DNA from: Amphritea sp. 1_MG-2023
Lineage (GTDB): Bacteria; Pseudomonadota; Gammaproteobacteria; Pseudomonadales; Balneatricaceae
Assembly (NCBI RefSeq): GCF_030547545.1
Contig: NZ_JAUOQE010000004.1
Location: 1 to 64,000 of the forward strand
Direction: 5' to 3'
DNA: 64,000 nucleotides
Part shown: in pieces, positions 27,212 to 36,412 of the stretch
Numbering within the stretch: the stretch's first letter is position 1
Layout: every line of letters begins with the position of its first letter
Translations under genes and position numbers: made by a program
Notes under the pieces: model-generated
The model's input: only the letters and a program-made list of their open reading frames with translations
What the model was told of the DNA's origin: nothing
Database searches by the model: none

Positions 27212-27397
27212 CTACTTCTCCAAACGCTCATCGGTGGTCAAAGTACGTGCTTCACTTTCAAGCATCACCGGAATATCATCACGGATAGGATACGCCAAAC
27301 CCGAGCTACGGCAGATCAATTCGTTTGTTTCTTTATTCCATTCAACCGGTGCCTTAGATACCGGGCAAACTAAGATATCCAATAATTTTTTATCCAT
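27212..27397 (-). CDS. ycaR: Trm112-like small protein (YcaR family)
   Basis: The 61-residue protein reads [20 protein letters not shown] and ends with the conserved [19 protein letters not shown]. It matches the YcaR/Trm112 family, of similar length to E. coli YcaR (60). It sits between lpxK and kdsB as in many gammaproteobacteria. Only some of the family's zinc cysteines are kept (Cys11, Cys29). Its function in bacteria is uncertain. Confidence 0.9.
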   Translation of the reverse strand: MDKKLLDILVCPVSKAPVEWNKETNELICRSSGLAYPIRDDIPVMLESEARTLTTDERLEK

Positions 27398-27448
27398 CGT
27401 CAGTGCCTCTGTATAAAATACATTAATCTATGCCATTTATCGCCAATA

Positions 27449-28444
27449 CTACGGCCTCAGCATCGTTTCGAGTGAGGCAGAAAACCCCTCATCCATTTTC
27501 GCATTCACCTGCAAATACCAAGCGTTATCGAGTGCAATATGATCGCACTTTACGGCATCTTTTTCAGTCATTATCAGTGGCAACTGCTGCGCAAAGGCAA
27601 AATCATTAGCGCTGTAGTGATGATGATCAGCAAACGATCTAAGCCGCGGCTCAAAACCCAAATTTTCTAACGTACGCGCAAAACGGGCCGGATTACCAAT
27701 GGCGGCAACCGCATTAATCTGTGACGAATCGCACCAATCTTCTGGATTAACATGAACGTGAGACTTTAAGGCGACTAACCGATTCGGCTGCAAGTTCATT
27801 TGAAACGCTTTCTTTGCATGAGAGGCACTCAACACTCGCTTAGGTGAGGCGCCATTAACCACAATCAGATCGACCTCATTCAATCGACTAACGGGCTCAC
27901 GCAACGGGCCTTCGGGTAAGCAACGACGATTACCAAACCCTCTTGCGCCATCAATCACAGCGATCTCGATTGTGCGATTCAATGCATAGTGTTGCAAACC
28001 ATCATCGCTGATAATCAGATCACACGACGTCTGAGCTAATAAAAACTTCGCGGCGGCGACTCGATCGGCTGATATCACCAGCGGCACTCCCGTGCGCCGA
28101 ACAATCATCAACGGTTCATCACCGGCTTCTGCGGCGGAGGCCTCGGCGGTTACTAAATAAGGTATTGAGGGCGGTGAGGCACGATAACCCCGGCTAATCA
28201 CACCCGGTGTATAACCCTGTCGTCGCAGGTGATCGACCAACCAAATAACCAAAGGTGATTTGCCAGTCCCTCCGACAGAGATATTCCCCACTACAATAAT
28301 CGGCACTGACGCGGTCCAACTCGGCTTCGAACCATCACGGTATTGCTGTCGGCGTCGAGCCGCCAAATAACAAAACAACCAGGATAACGGCCGCAAAAGT
28401 TTGAGCCAACGATCCCCCTTATACCAGGCCTGTTCGAGCCCCAT
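27449..28444 (-). CDS. lpxK: LpxK, tetraacyldisaccharide 4'-kinase
   Basis: The 331-residue protein has an N-terminal membrane-associating region and the Walker A loop GNISVGGTGKSPLVIWL around residues 52-68. SDDGLQHYALNRTIEIAVID near residue 145 is the conserved catalytic segment. It phosphorylates the lipid A precursor at the inner face of the inner membrane. The gene starts two bases after the exbD stop, so the genes are coupled. Confidence 0.95.
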   Translation of the reverse strand: MGLEQAWYKGDRWLKLLRPLSWLFCYLAARRRQQYRDGSKPSWTASVPIIVVGNISVGGTGKSPLVIWLVDHLRRQGYTPGVISRGYRASPPSIPYLVTAEASAAEAGDEPLMIVRRTGVPLVISADRVAAAKFLLAQTSCDLIISDDGLQHYALNRTIEIAVIDGARGFGNRRCLPEGPLREPVSRLNEVDLIVVNGASPKRVLSASHAKKAFQMNLQPNRLVALKSHVHVNPEDWCDSSQINAVAAIGNPARFARTLENLGFEPRLRSFADHHHYSANDFAFAQQLPLIMTEKDAVKCDHIALDNAWYLQVNAKMDEGFSASLETMLRP

Positions 28445-28446
28445 CG

Positions 28447-28875
28447 CTAACTTCCAGCCGGCTGCAGCGTCGTAATACTCAGGCCACTAAAACCTAGCTG
28501 CCCAGCCACATCCATCACTGTCACAACTGACTGATGCGGTGTTTTTGCATCGGCCGAGATAACAAAGGGAAGCTGTCGATTATCACCCGCTTGATCAACA
28601 ATCGCCCGCCGTAGAGTTTCTGGCTGACTGTTGAGCAAGTGTTGTCCATTCACCGTATAGCCCCCTTCAACCCCGATCAGCACTTCCAATGTTTCGGCTT
28701 GAGTTTCAACCGCTTCCCCCTCTGCTTCAGGCAAACTGATTTGCAAATGGGTTTCATTGGTAAACGTGGTCGACACCATAAAAAAGATTAGCAGCAGAAA
28801 TACGACATCAATTAAGGGGGTCAGATTGACGGAAACCTCTTCCGTCTGTTTTCGTCTAAACTTCAATCGACTCAT
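28447..28875 (-). CDS. exbD: ExbD/TolR-family proton-channel protein
   Basis: The 142-residue protein has one membrane segment near residues 19-37, VNLTPLIDVVFLLLIFFMVS, with the conserved aspartate of the ExbD/TolR proton path. A periplasmic domain follows. It pairs with the ExbB-like protein three bases upstream. In this operon position (before lpxK) the pair is often present with no TonB, so the driven partner is unknown. Confidence 0.92.
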   Translation of the reverse strand: MSRLKFRRKQTEEVSVNLTPLIDVVFLLLIFFMVSTTFTNETHLQISLPEAEGEAVETQAETLEVLIGVEGGYTVNGQHLLNSQPETLRRAIVDQAGDNRQLPFVISADAKTPHQSVVTVMDVAGQLGFSGLSITTLQPAGS

Positions 28876-28878
28876 TGG

Positions 28879-29499
28879 CTACTCGAAATCTACTTCGCGG
28901 TCGCCATGCACGACCTCAACCAGTTTTTGACACTCTTGCTCCATATCCATCAAGAGTGTCTCAATGCGGCGCTGAAAGTAACGATGAAACACCAGCGCCG
29001 GAATCGCGATAGACAAACCGGCAGCCGTGGTAATGAGCGCTTCCGATATACCGCCCGCTAAGACATTGGCATTACCCGTTCCCTGCAGCATGATTTCAGC
29101 AAAAACTTTAATCATGCCAATAACGGTGCCCAATAAGCCGAGCAACGGCGCGATCGCGGCAATGGTGCCCAATGAGTTAAGAAATCGCTCCATCTGATGC
29201 ATCACATGCTGAGCCGCTTCCTGAATACTCTCCTTCATAATCTCACGACCGTGAGTGGAGTTATTCAAGCCGGCGACCATGATCTGTCCCAGAAAACTCT
29301 CATTACGAAGTTGCAACAGACGCTCAGGGGTCATTTCACCATTACGCACTAACAACCACACTTCTGATAAAAGATTAGCTGGCGCAACACGTTTGCGCTG
29401 CAACACCCAAAAACGCTCTAGACAGATAGCCAGAGCTATAATAGAACAGGCGATAATTGGTAGCATTAACCAACCACCAGATTGAATCAATTCAAACAC
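28879..29499 (-). CDS. exbB: ExbB/TolQ-family proton-channel protein
   Basis: The protein of about 206 residues has three membrane segments, the first at LPIIACSIIALAICLERFW, and the conserved LGLLGTVIGMIKVF and ALITTAAGLSIAIPALVFHR of MotA/TolQ/ExbB channels. The GTG at 29497-29499 is chosen because GAAGGAGG stands eight bases ahead; an in-frame ATG at 29526 would add nine residues containing the ribosome site itself. It forms a proton-motive-force-driven pair with ExbD. Confidence 0.92.
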   Translation of the reverse strand: MFELIQSGGWLMLPIIACSIIALAICLERFWVLQRKRVAPANLLSEVWLLVRNGEMTPERLLQLRNESFLGQIMVAGLNNSTHGREIMKESIQEAAQHVMHQMERFLNSLGTIAAIAPLLGLLGTVIGMIKVFAEIMLQGTGNANVLAGGISEALITTAAGLSIAIPALVFHRYFQRRIETLLMDMEQECQKLVEVVHGDREVDFE

Positions 29500-29559
29500 C
29501 AGAATTCCTCCTTCGGACGGATCCATACTTTAGCATAGAGTCTAACGCCAGTGTAGTGA

Positions 29560-31857
29560 TTAACCCGCTGTCCAGTAACGCTTTTTCTGCTGTCGATAGG
29601 ATTCAGTCAAACAACCGTTCGGTGTACTCTCAAGCAATAGCGCGCCGGCTGCTGCGGTATTCAACCCAGGTAACTGTAAAGCATGCATTCGCTTTAACAC
29701 TTCAGCTGCCGGATGGCCATATGGATTATCAAAGCCGGCACTGAACAATACCCAATCGGGGTGCAATGTACGCAACCACTCAGTCGAGCTGGAAAATCGA
29801 CTGCCATGATGCGCAGCGACTAACCAGTCGACCGCCAACTGCGGATATTCAGTCAGAATCTGTCGTTCAACATTACTTTCAATATCCCCCGGAATCAGTA
29901 ACGCACATTGCTCAGATTGCACCAACAAAACACAGGAGCGATTATTCTCATTCACAACCCCTAAGCGGGTGGGATGTATATAGCTGAAACGAACGCCGTT
30001 CCATTGCCAATGCGTGCCCGCAACACAAGGCCGAGCCGATAACGTGCGCTGCAATTCAGGACTTCCGGAATCAAGTGCCGCAATATCCAGACTGCCCTGC
30101 AAGGTCACATAACCACCGGCATGATCATTATCTTTATGGCTCAGAATTAATCGATCGAGCCGCGTAATCTGCCGACTTTTGAGTAACGGCACTAAGCTAA
30201 AGCGTGCTACACCGCGTCCCTTATATGCCGCACCACTATCGAAGACTAAGGCCTTCTCTGATGTTTCAATCAACACCGACAATCCCTGACCGATATCAAC
30301 TACCGTAGCACGAAAGCGTCCCTCTTTGACGCGATCCTGCGCCGGAAAAATTAATGCTAATAACAAACATAAACCGAAAAAACCCATCCCACTCCAACGA
30401 GGTAAAATCAACAAGGCTGCGGCCAGTACGCCCAATAGAACCACTAGCACACCGGGATCACCCGTTAATATTCCCCAGGATTCAGGGGGTATACAAAGTT
30501 GCAGCAGAAACCAAAAACCATCCGTTAAACCATCGAGCAGAGCGACACCGGGAAACGGGACAAACACACATAGCAGCAGTCCTAGCATCACTCCAGGCAG
30601 CAGCACAAACGTCAATAATGGAATGGCAACAAGATTGATCAGCGGGGCAATCAAAGCAACCTGTCCAAGCCACAGCAACAACAGTGGTAACAAACCCAAA
30701 AACACCGCCCATTGAGTCGCCAACAGTGCTACTACCTTGCCCTTAGCGTCACCATCGAGCGTCAATAAGAGCGCTGCCACCGCCATAAAAGACAGCCAAA
30801 AACCAGGCTGATAAACACTCAATGGCTGCATCAACACAACCAGCACCATGGCTAATTTATATCGCTGCCAAACACCTATATGTCGATTAAAAAGCACCGG
30901 TAACAACATCGCTAACGCCATGATCAATGCGCGCTGCGTCGGAATACTAAAGCCAGCCAGTAAAGCATAACCCGATGCCAACAATAAAGCCGGCAGAATA
31001 CGGTAAAGCCGAATATCAATGGAGCCGCGCCCAAACAAACCGCAGGCCACTTGTAAAAACCACCCCAAGCCATAACCTAACAAACAAGCAATACCAATAT
31101 GCAGGCCGCTAATAACAACGAGGTGAACCGTCCCCGTTTGTCTTAAAACCTGCCATTGTTCATCCTGCAAAGCATGTTTATCACCCAGCACCAACGCCCG
31201 AACCGTGGCTTCGGTTCGCGCAGTTAACGACAACCCCGTCAGCCATTGTGATAACTGATAGCGCCAATAGGCTATTCGGTATGCGCCGGTTTCTTCGGGT
31301 GTGCGCAGTAGCTGCGCCGTCTTAACATAGCCACGCGCATTGACCTGATCGGCAAACAAACGTGTTTCATAATCGCTACTTCCCGGATTCATTAAGCCTC
31401 TAGGGGGCTTAAGCCTAACCAAAAACGACCACTGCTGACCCGGTATCACCTCCTGATCGGCTTTATACCAACTGAGTAGTAGATGTTTTAAATCGGCATT
31501 ATTTAACGCAGGGGAATAGTGATCTACAGCAAATCTAAATCGACTCACGCCGGGTAAAGACTCAGGTAATTGACTAACACTGCCAACAACCGTCAACGTC
31601 TGTGCACTCATGTTCAAGGGCATACGCTGATTCAGATTGATATAGCCCCAAGCCGAGGCATACAACACGCCCAAAATAACACCGACGCTATGATAGCGTA
31701 TATCGACACTGATTCGCGGTGCCACTCGAGCCAAACAAGCAGCCCGATAACCGATCAACAAAACGATTAACAAAAGTGTCAGCAACACCAGCATCCAATA
31801 AGGAAGCAGCTGCGGCAGCCAAGCTACTAACATCACTCCAAGCGCTATACTAATCAT
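29560..31857 (-). CDS. comEC: ComEC/Rec2 DNA uptake channel
   Basis: The 765-residue protein has an N-terminal DUF4131-like region, a Competence domain with many membrane segments (residues about 220-480), and a C-terminal metallo-beta-lactamase-like domain with SHKDNDHAGG near residue 565 and AAHHGSRFSSS. This is the ComEC layout: the channel moves one DNA strand into the cytoplasm and the C-terminal domain may degrade or bind the other. No other competence genes are in the window, so whether the organism is transformable cannot be said. Confidence 0.92.
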   Translation of the reverse strand: MISIALGVMLVAWLPQLLPYWMLVLLTLLLIVLLIGYRAACLARVAPRISVDIRYHSVGVILGVLYASAWGYINLNQRMPLNMSAQTLTVVGSVSQLPESLPGVSRFRFAVDHYSPALNNADLKHLLLSWYKADQEVIPGQQWSFLVRLKPPRGLMNPGSSDYETRLFADQVNARGYVKTAQLLRTPEETGAYRIAYWRYQLSQWLTGLSLTARTEATVRALVLGDKHALQDEQWQVLRQTGTVHLVVISGLHIGIACLLGYGLGWFLQVACGLFGRGSIDIRLYRILPALLLASGYALLAGFSIPTQRALIMALAMLLPVLFNRHIGVWQRYKLAMVLVVLMQPLSVYQPGFWLSFMAVAALLLTLDGDAKGKVVALLATQWAVFLGLLPLLLLWLGQVALIAPLINLVAIPLLTFVLLPGVMLGLLLCVFVPFPGVALLDGLTDGFWFLLQLCIPPESWGILTGDPGVLVVLLGVLAAALLILPRWSGMGFFGLCLLLALIFPAQDRVKEGRFRATVVDIGQGLSVLIETSEKALVFDSGAAYKGRGVARFSLVPLLKSRQITRLDRLILSHKDNDHAGGYVTLQGSLDIAALDSGSPELQRTLSARPCVAGTHWQWNGVRFSYIHPTRLGVVNENNRSCVLLVQSEQCALLIPGDIESNVERQILTEYPQLAVDWLVAAHHGSRFSSSTEWLRTLHPDWVLFSAGFDNPYGHPAAEVLKRMHALQLPGLNTAAAGALLLESTPNGCLTESYRQQKKRYWTAG

Positions 31858-31934
31858 CCTTGATTACCAGTTGGCTTAATGGTTTGAAGGAGGCATAATT
31901 AGCCCCCCATCAGCTAACTATAAGTTCCATCCTG

Positions 31935-32597
31935 ATGCCGCGCAAACTTATAAAAAAATTTATGCCAGATGAGCGTAAGCTCAAATCCAACCGTTACCTT
32001 AGTTGGCTGGGTAGCCACATACACGATCCAAACCTCTGGCATCTGACTCGTACATCAGTCAGTCGGGCGTTTTTTGTCGGGCTCTTCTGCGCCTTCATTC
32101 CCTTACCATCGCAGATGCTGATGGCGGCGCTGGCGTCTCTGTTCGTGCGGAGTAATCTGCCGATTTCCGTTAGCCTTGTATGGCTAACCAACCCACTCAC
32201 CATTCCTCCAATGTTCTACTTTGCCTACTGGATCGGCACCCAGATCATTGGTGTCGATATGATGGCGATCGATTTTGAGGTCAGCCTTGAATGGCTGAAA
32301 GCCGAGCTAGATCACATCTGGCTGCCTTTACTGGTAGGCTCATTGATCTGCAGCCTTGTTAGCGGCACCTTAGGATATTTACTCATGCAGCGCTTTTGGG
32401 TCTGGCATGTGAATAAAAGCTGGCGCAACCGCAAGGGCGGTCGATTCGCTCGGCGCAAAGCGAAAGCCGAGCCAAGTAGCAGCGATGACAAAACATCGCC
32501 TGAGCCTCAAACAGATAAACCCCGCCCGCCAGCACAACAGCGTTCGAATAAAACCGACCCCGATAAGCCCCCTTCAGATAGCAAAAAGCCGGAATAA
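31935..32597 (+). CDS. DUF2062 membrane protein
   Basis: The 220-residue protein has a DUF2062 domain with SVSRAFFVGLFCAFIPLPSQ near residue 42 and TNPLTIPPMFYFAYWIGTQI near residue 85. Three or so membrane segments are followed by a polar tail rich in lysine, serine and proline. It is divergent from comEC and is found in the same neighbourhood in Pseudomonas. The family's function is unknown. A strong terminator follows directly. Confidence 0.88.
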   Translation: MPRKLIKKFMPDERKLKSNRYLSWLGSHIHDPNLWHLTRTSVSRAFFVGLFCAFIPLPSQMLMAALASLFVRSNLPISVSLVWLTNPLTIPPMFYFAYWIGTQIIGVDMMAIDFEVSLEWLKAELDHIWLPLLVGSLICSLVSGTLGYLLMQRFWVWHVNKSWRNRKGGRFARRKAKAEPSSSDDKTSPEPQTDKPRPPAQQRSNKTDPDKPPSDSKKPE

Positions 32598-32611
32598 ATT
32601 CCGGCTTTTTT
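32583..32611. terminator. Bidirectional terminator between the DUF2062 gene and lolD
   Basis: AAAAAGCCGGAAT-AA-ATTCCGGCTTTTTT, a long stem with T-runs on both strands, overlaps the DUF2062 stop codon and stands 30 bp from the lolD stop. Confidence 0.9.
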
Positions 32612-32641
32612 GACATTAGCAGACTCAATACTCAAGCATAA

Positions 32642-33328
32642 TTACAGTGTAATAGGCTGCAGCAATCCATCTTTTAACTCGACTACCCGCCCCTGTTTTT
32701 GCGCCAATTCATGATCATGAGTCACCACTACAAATGATATACCAAACTCATCATTAAGCTTATTCATCAACCCCTGCACCTCTTGCCCGGTGTAACGATC
32801 CAGATTACCGGTTGGCTCATCCATCAACACACAGGCAGGGTTCGTTACCAATGCTCGCGCGATGGCAACCCGTTGACGCTCGCCACCACTGAGCATGGCA
32901 GGCTTATGCTCCAGCCGATGGGAGAGCCCGACCGCCTTAAGTATCTCCGCCGCCTGTTCGCGCACCACGCTGATGGCCTCACCGCGAATCAATAACGGCA
33001 TCGCAACATTTTCCAGCGCGGTAAACTCCGGCAGTAAATGATGAAACTGATAGACGAATCCCAAAGAACGATTACGTAGCTTAGCTCTCGCCTGCTCACT
33101 AATCTCAAACAGCGATTGATCATCAACACGTACATCACCGGAGCTTGGCAGATCCAAGCCTCCTAACATATTCAGCAAGGTACTTTTACCCGACCCCGAA
33201 CTACCAACGATGGCCAACGTTTCACCACGCTCAACCGCTAGTTCAACACCGCGTAACACCTCAACGGCGATATCAGCGTCACCATATTGCTTTTTCAGGT
33301 CAACACACTGCAGCACCAGATTACTCAT
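32642..33328 (-). CDS. lolD: LolD, ATPase of the lipoprotein release complex
   Basis: The 228-residue ABC ATPase has Walker A VGSSGSGKSTLLNMLGG, signature MLSGGERQRVAIARAL and Walker B ACVLMDEPTGNLD. The start at 33328 (MSNLVLQCVDL) overlaps the permease stop in ATGAGTAA; an upstream start at 33409 would lie inside the permease gene. It supplies energy for transfer of mature lipoproteins from the inner membrane to LolA. Confidence 0.95.
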   Translation of the reverse strand: MSNLVLQCVDLKKQYGDADIAVEVLRGVELAVERGETLAIVGSSGSGKSTLLNMLGGLDLPSSGDVRVDDQSLFEISEQARAKLRNRSLGFVYQFHHLLPEFTALENVAMPLLIRGEAISVVREQAAEILKAVGLSHRLEHKPAMLSGGERQRVAIARALVTNPACVLMDEPTGNLDRYTGQEVQGLMNKLNDEFGISFVVVTHDHELAQKQGRVVELKDGLLQPITL

Positions 33329-34565
33329 AACGTAACGCCTCTGCCGGTTGTGTGCGGGATGCTCGCCAAGCAGGATAAATGGTTGCCAAAAAACTAATAC
33401 CCAAGGCAACCGTTATAATCACGAATACATCGTCCAATTGCAGTTGTGAGGGTAAATAGCTAATGAAATAAACATCGGCACTGAGAAACTGAATACCGAA
33501 AGCTTGTTCGACCCAGGCGATCAAATCGGTGACCGTCAGCGCTAAAATAATGCCAAGGACAGAGCCTAGTAACGTGCCCATCACTCCAATCACTGTCCCC
33601 TGCACCATAAAGATACGCATAATACAGCCTGGCGTTGCCCCTAGGGTTCGCAGAATGGCAATATCACCTTTCTTATCCGTCACGACCATCACCAGCGTTG
33701 AAACAATATTAAACGCGGCGACAAAGACGATTAAAAACAGTAACAAACCGATCATTTTCTTTTCTAACTGTATCGCCTGAAAGAGATTCCCGTGAGTCCG
33801 TGTCCAATCACTGGTGCGATAAAATCCACCTAGCTCGGCAACAATCTGCTTAATGCCTGCGGGCGCGGCAAATAAATCCTCAAACTGCAAACGAAGCCCA
33901 TCAACACCGCTATCCATACGTTTAATACGCGCCGCATCCGCCATATGAATATACGCGAGACTGGCATCTAGCTCGGCGCCCACTTCAAATAAGCCGACCA
34001 CCGTAAACCGCTTTAATCGAGGAATAACGCCCGCAACACTGATCGATGCCTCGGGCAAAACTAAGGTGACCTTATCGCCGATATTGACGCCCAATGAACG
34101 CGCCAATAGAGCCCCCAGGACGATACCATATTCTTTCGCTTGCAGAGCCTCTAAGCTACCCGCAGTAATATGGTCTTCCAAGATAGATATTTTGGCTTCC
34201 AACTCGGGCTCAATACCATTGATCAACACGCCGCGAACAACGCCGCGATTGGTCAGCATGCCTTGCGCCTGAATATAAGGAGCGCTGCCGACAATACCGT
34301 CCTGATGACTAACTTGCTCAGCAATCACTTGCCAATTATCGAGCGGTTTACCATAGTCAGAAAGCGTACCATGCGGCACCATACCTAAAATACGCTGTTT
34401 CAATTCCCGATCGAAGCCATTCATAACCGAGAGTACGACAATCAGCGCGGCGACACCCAGCATCAGCCCCAGCATGGAGACCAGCGAGATAAAAGAGATA
34501 AAATTATTGTTCCGTTTGGCTGCGGTGTAACGCAAGCCAACGTACAGAGAGAATGGAGTAAACAT
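33321..34565 (-). CDS. lolC: LolC/LolE-type (possibly LolF) lipoprotein release permease
   Basis: The 414-residue protein has an N-terminal membrane segment, the conserved VVLSVMNGFDRELKQRILG, a periplasmic domain, and three C-terminal membrane segments with VTDKKGDIAILRTLGATPG and SYLPSQL. This is the LolC/E layout. Only one permease gene is here, whereas Pseudomonas and E. coli have two around lolD. It may act as a homodimeric LolF type, or the second gene lies elsewhere. Confidence 0.93.
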   Translation of the reverse strand: MFTPFSLYVGLRYTAAKRNNNFISFISLVSMLGLMLGVAALIVVLSVMNGFDRELKQRILGMVPHGTLSDYGKPLDNWQVIAEQVSHQDGIVGSAPYIQAQGMLTNRGVVRGVLINGIEPELEAKISILEDHITAGSLEALQAKEYGIVLGALLARSLGVNIGDKVTLVLPEASISVAGVIPRLKRFTVVGLFEVGAELDASLAYIHMADAARIKRMDSGVDGLRLQFEDLFAAPAGIKQIVAELGGFYRTSDWTRTHGNLFQAIQLEKKMIGLLLFLIVFVAAFNIVSTLVMVVTDKKGDIAILRTLGATPGCIMRIFMVQGTVIGVMGTLLGSVLGIILALTVTDLIAWVEQAFGIQFLSADVYFISYLPSQLQLDDVFVIITVALGISFLATIYPAWRASRTQPAEALRYE

Positions 34566-34663
34566 GGCTGAGGATTAAATCACAGACCGATGAAATTCTC
34601 TAACAAAATCAGAATAATATTCGCTATACTGAACGGAAATGACAAAATAATGGAGACAGTATT

Positions 34664-35230
34664 TTGAATCAGGAACGACGTCAATATTTCCGCATTAACG
34701 GCAAAGTCGCGGTTGATTATAAAATCATCAGTGAAGATGAAATGAAACACGGGCGTCTACCGACTCAATTTCAGGTATCTCCCTTCTTTTTACTGCTCAA
34801 TCAGTTGCAAGCGTATAACAACGATAGCAGTTATCATCTGCGTAAGATTGCGCAAAAAGAACCCGCGATCGCCACCTATCTAGAGTTGATGAATGATAAG
34901 ATCGATGCGATCGCACATGCGGTCGCTAAAAGTGATGTCGATTTTGATAATCTATCTTCTCAGGAGATTAACCTCAGCGAAGGCGGCATGTCATTTAATA
35001 GCCAAGCAGCGATTGAATTGAATAGCTATCTCGCCCTCAAAGTCGTCTTTGAAGAAACCCATAGCGGCCTACTGCTTTACGGTCAGGTACTCTATTGCAG
35101 CGAGAAAGGAGACGATGGACAGTACAAAATTGGTATAGAGTTTAGTGATATGCCCGAAAGCAGCCGTATGATTGTAGCGCGCTATATTCTTAACAGCCAA
35201 ACCCGTGCCCGTCAGCAGACTCATGAGTGA
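34664..35230 (+). CDS. PilZ-domain cyclic-di-GMP receptor with a long helical insertion
   Basis: The 188-residue protein starts with TTG behind GGAGA. The first c-di-GMP motif RRQYFR is at residues 5-10 and the second, NLSEGGM, near residues 103-109. A normal PilZ domain has about 25-30 residues between them; here about 90 charged, probably helical residues intervene. It should bind c-di-GMP through the arginines and the serine/glycine motif. The stop codon overlaps the start of the Tus-like gene, so the two are translationally coupled. Confidence 0.85.
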   Translation: MNQERRQYFRINGKVAVDYKIISEDEMKHGRLPTQFQVSPFFLLLNQLQAYNNDSSYHLRKIAQKEPAIATYLELMNDKIDAIAHAVAKSDVDFDNLSSQEINLSEGGMSFNSQAAIELNSYLALKVVFEETHSGLLLYGQVLYCSEKGDDGQYKIGIEFSDMPESSRMIVARYILNSQTRARQQTHE

Positions 35231-36071
35231 CATCAGTGCCGTTGAATTAATTGATAGTCTGAATCGCCTGCAACAAGCGCTAGTCAACTTTTCACAACAT
35301 CTCAATAGCAGTAGCCAACCCTTCTGGCTACCAGGGCCCAACGCCACTAATTTATCTCAAGCCGCCAGCCTCTACACCGACATATGGTATCGAGATGGAC
35401 AGGATGGTCGAACCACCGTTAGTCAGCACGGCCTCATCGGCGGCACAGCTGCGCTGATCGATGCCACCGTGCAACTGAATCGCGCCAAAGCCGAGTTTCA
35501 AACACTGGCGATCCACTATCGCTTGAGCCAGTCGACCGATACATTAGAAGCTCTGCAGCACAGAAGTAAAAAAATCGCTGATCTATTACATCGTCACGGC
35601 GCAGCCAGAATTCATCTAAAACAATGCTACCGACAGATACCCGTGTTACGACGTTGCCCAAGCAAAATCGGCTTCAGCTGGTATACCAGCGGGCGTAGCA
35701 TTCGCAAACTCACCCCCCAGGAAGCAGAACAAAAACTTTTACAAATGGATATCAGCCAACCCCATATACAGCAACAACTTCAAGCCGTTGGCAACCTGCG
35801 CCCAGACGATCGACTGGCTCAGATTCAAACTCAAGTACCGGTTATGCGCGCTAATATAAGTTGGAAAGATCAACACAGCACCTTACGCAAAGCGCAGAAT
35901 ACCTCGCTACCGATTATTATCGCCATGGACAGTGAAAATCCACACCTGCCTGCGTATAATGAGCCACCGCTGACTCCTCCTGAGGCACGCAGCAGACTTA
36001 AACGTAGCGATCTCAAAATCGATCCGCATGCTTTTTTGCCCAGCCTCAGAGCCCACCGATATTTGGGATAA
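35223..36071 (+). CDS. tus: Tus-like DNA replication terminus site-binding protein
   Basis: The 282-residue protein aligns by eye with E. coli Tus (309 residues) along its length. The N-terminus VELIDSLNRLQQALVNFSQ fits the Tus start. The middle RIHLKQCYRQIPVLRR and KIGFSWYTSGRSIRKLT match the Tus interdomain beta-strands that hold the Ter helix. SLPIIIAMDSENPHLPAYNE fits the C-terminal strand. The start ATG at 35223 overlaps the pilZ stop (ATGAGTGA); a start at 35205 is also possible. It would block replisomes at Ter sites in one direction. No Ter site with the E. coli core was found in the window. Confidence 0.8.
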   Translation: MSDISAVELIDSLNRLQQALVNFSQHLNSSSQPFWLPGPNATNLSQAASLYTDIWYRDGQDGRTTVSQHGLIGGTAALIDATVQLNRAKAEFQTLAIHYRLSQSTDTLEALQHRSKKIADLLHRHGAARIHLKQCYRQIPVLRRCPSKIGFSWYTSGRSIRKLTPQEAEQKLLQMDISQPHIQQQLQAVGNLRPDDRLAQIQTQVPVMRANISWKDQHSTLRKAQNTSLPIIIAMDSENPHLPAYNEPPLTPPEARSRLKRSDLKIDPHAFLPSLRAHRYLG

Positions 36072-36079
36072 TCTATTCA

Positions 36080-36412
36080 ATGACCGATAACACTAAACCG
36101 CAGACGAACCACGCATCACGACCACACAATAAAATTCTTCACCATATAGCCACGGCGTGCGGATTACTGTTTTTAGTCGGCTATTACCTATTAATCGACA
36201 AGAGTGGTCTGTACGACTGGGTTACTGCGCAACTGCCGGCAAAATATGCCGGCTCAGGACTCATGCTGGGTATTATGATCGGCATGACGCCAGGCTTCTT
36301 CATCTGGAAATACTATAACCGCTGGATAGAGAAAAAACTCGGCGTGTCCGGCAAATACTATGAAGATGGTTTTTATAAAGATCCACCAAAAGCTAGCGAT
36401 AAACACCGTTGA
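36080..36412 (+). CDS. Small two-segment membrane protein, unknown function
   Basis: The 110-residue protein has two predicted membrane segments, HIATACGLLFLVGYYLLI and GSGLMLGIMIGMTPGFFIW, separated by a short loop, and a charged C-terminal tail with KYYEDGFYKDPPKASDKHR. It follows the Tus-like gene by eight bases and probably shares its transcript. I do not recognise a named family. Confidence 0.65.
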   Translation: MTDNTKPQTNHASRPHNKILHHIATACGLLFLVGYYLLIDKSGLYDWVTAQLPAKYAGSGLMLGIMIGMTPGFFIWKYYNRWIEKKLGVSGKYYEDGFYKDPPKASDKHR

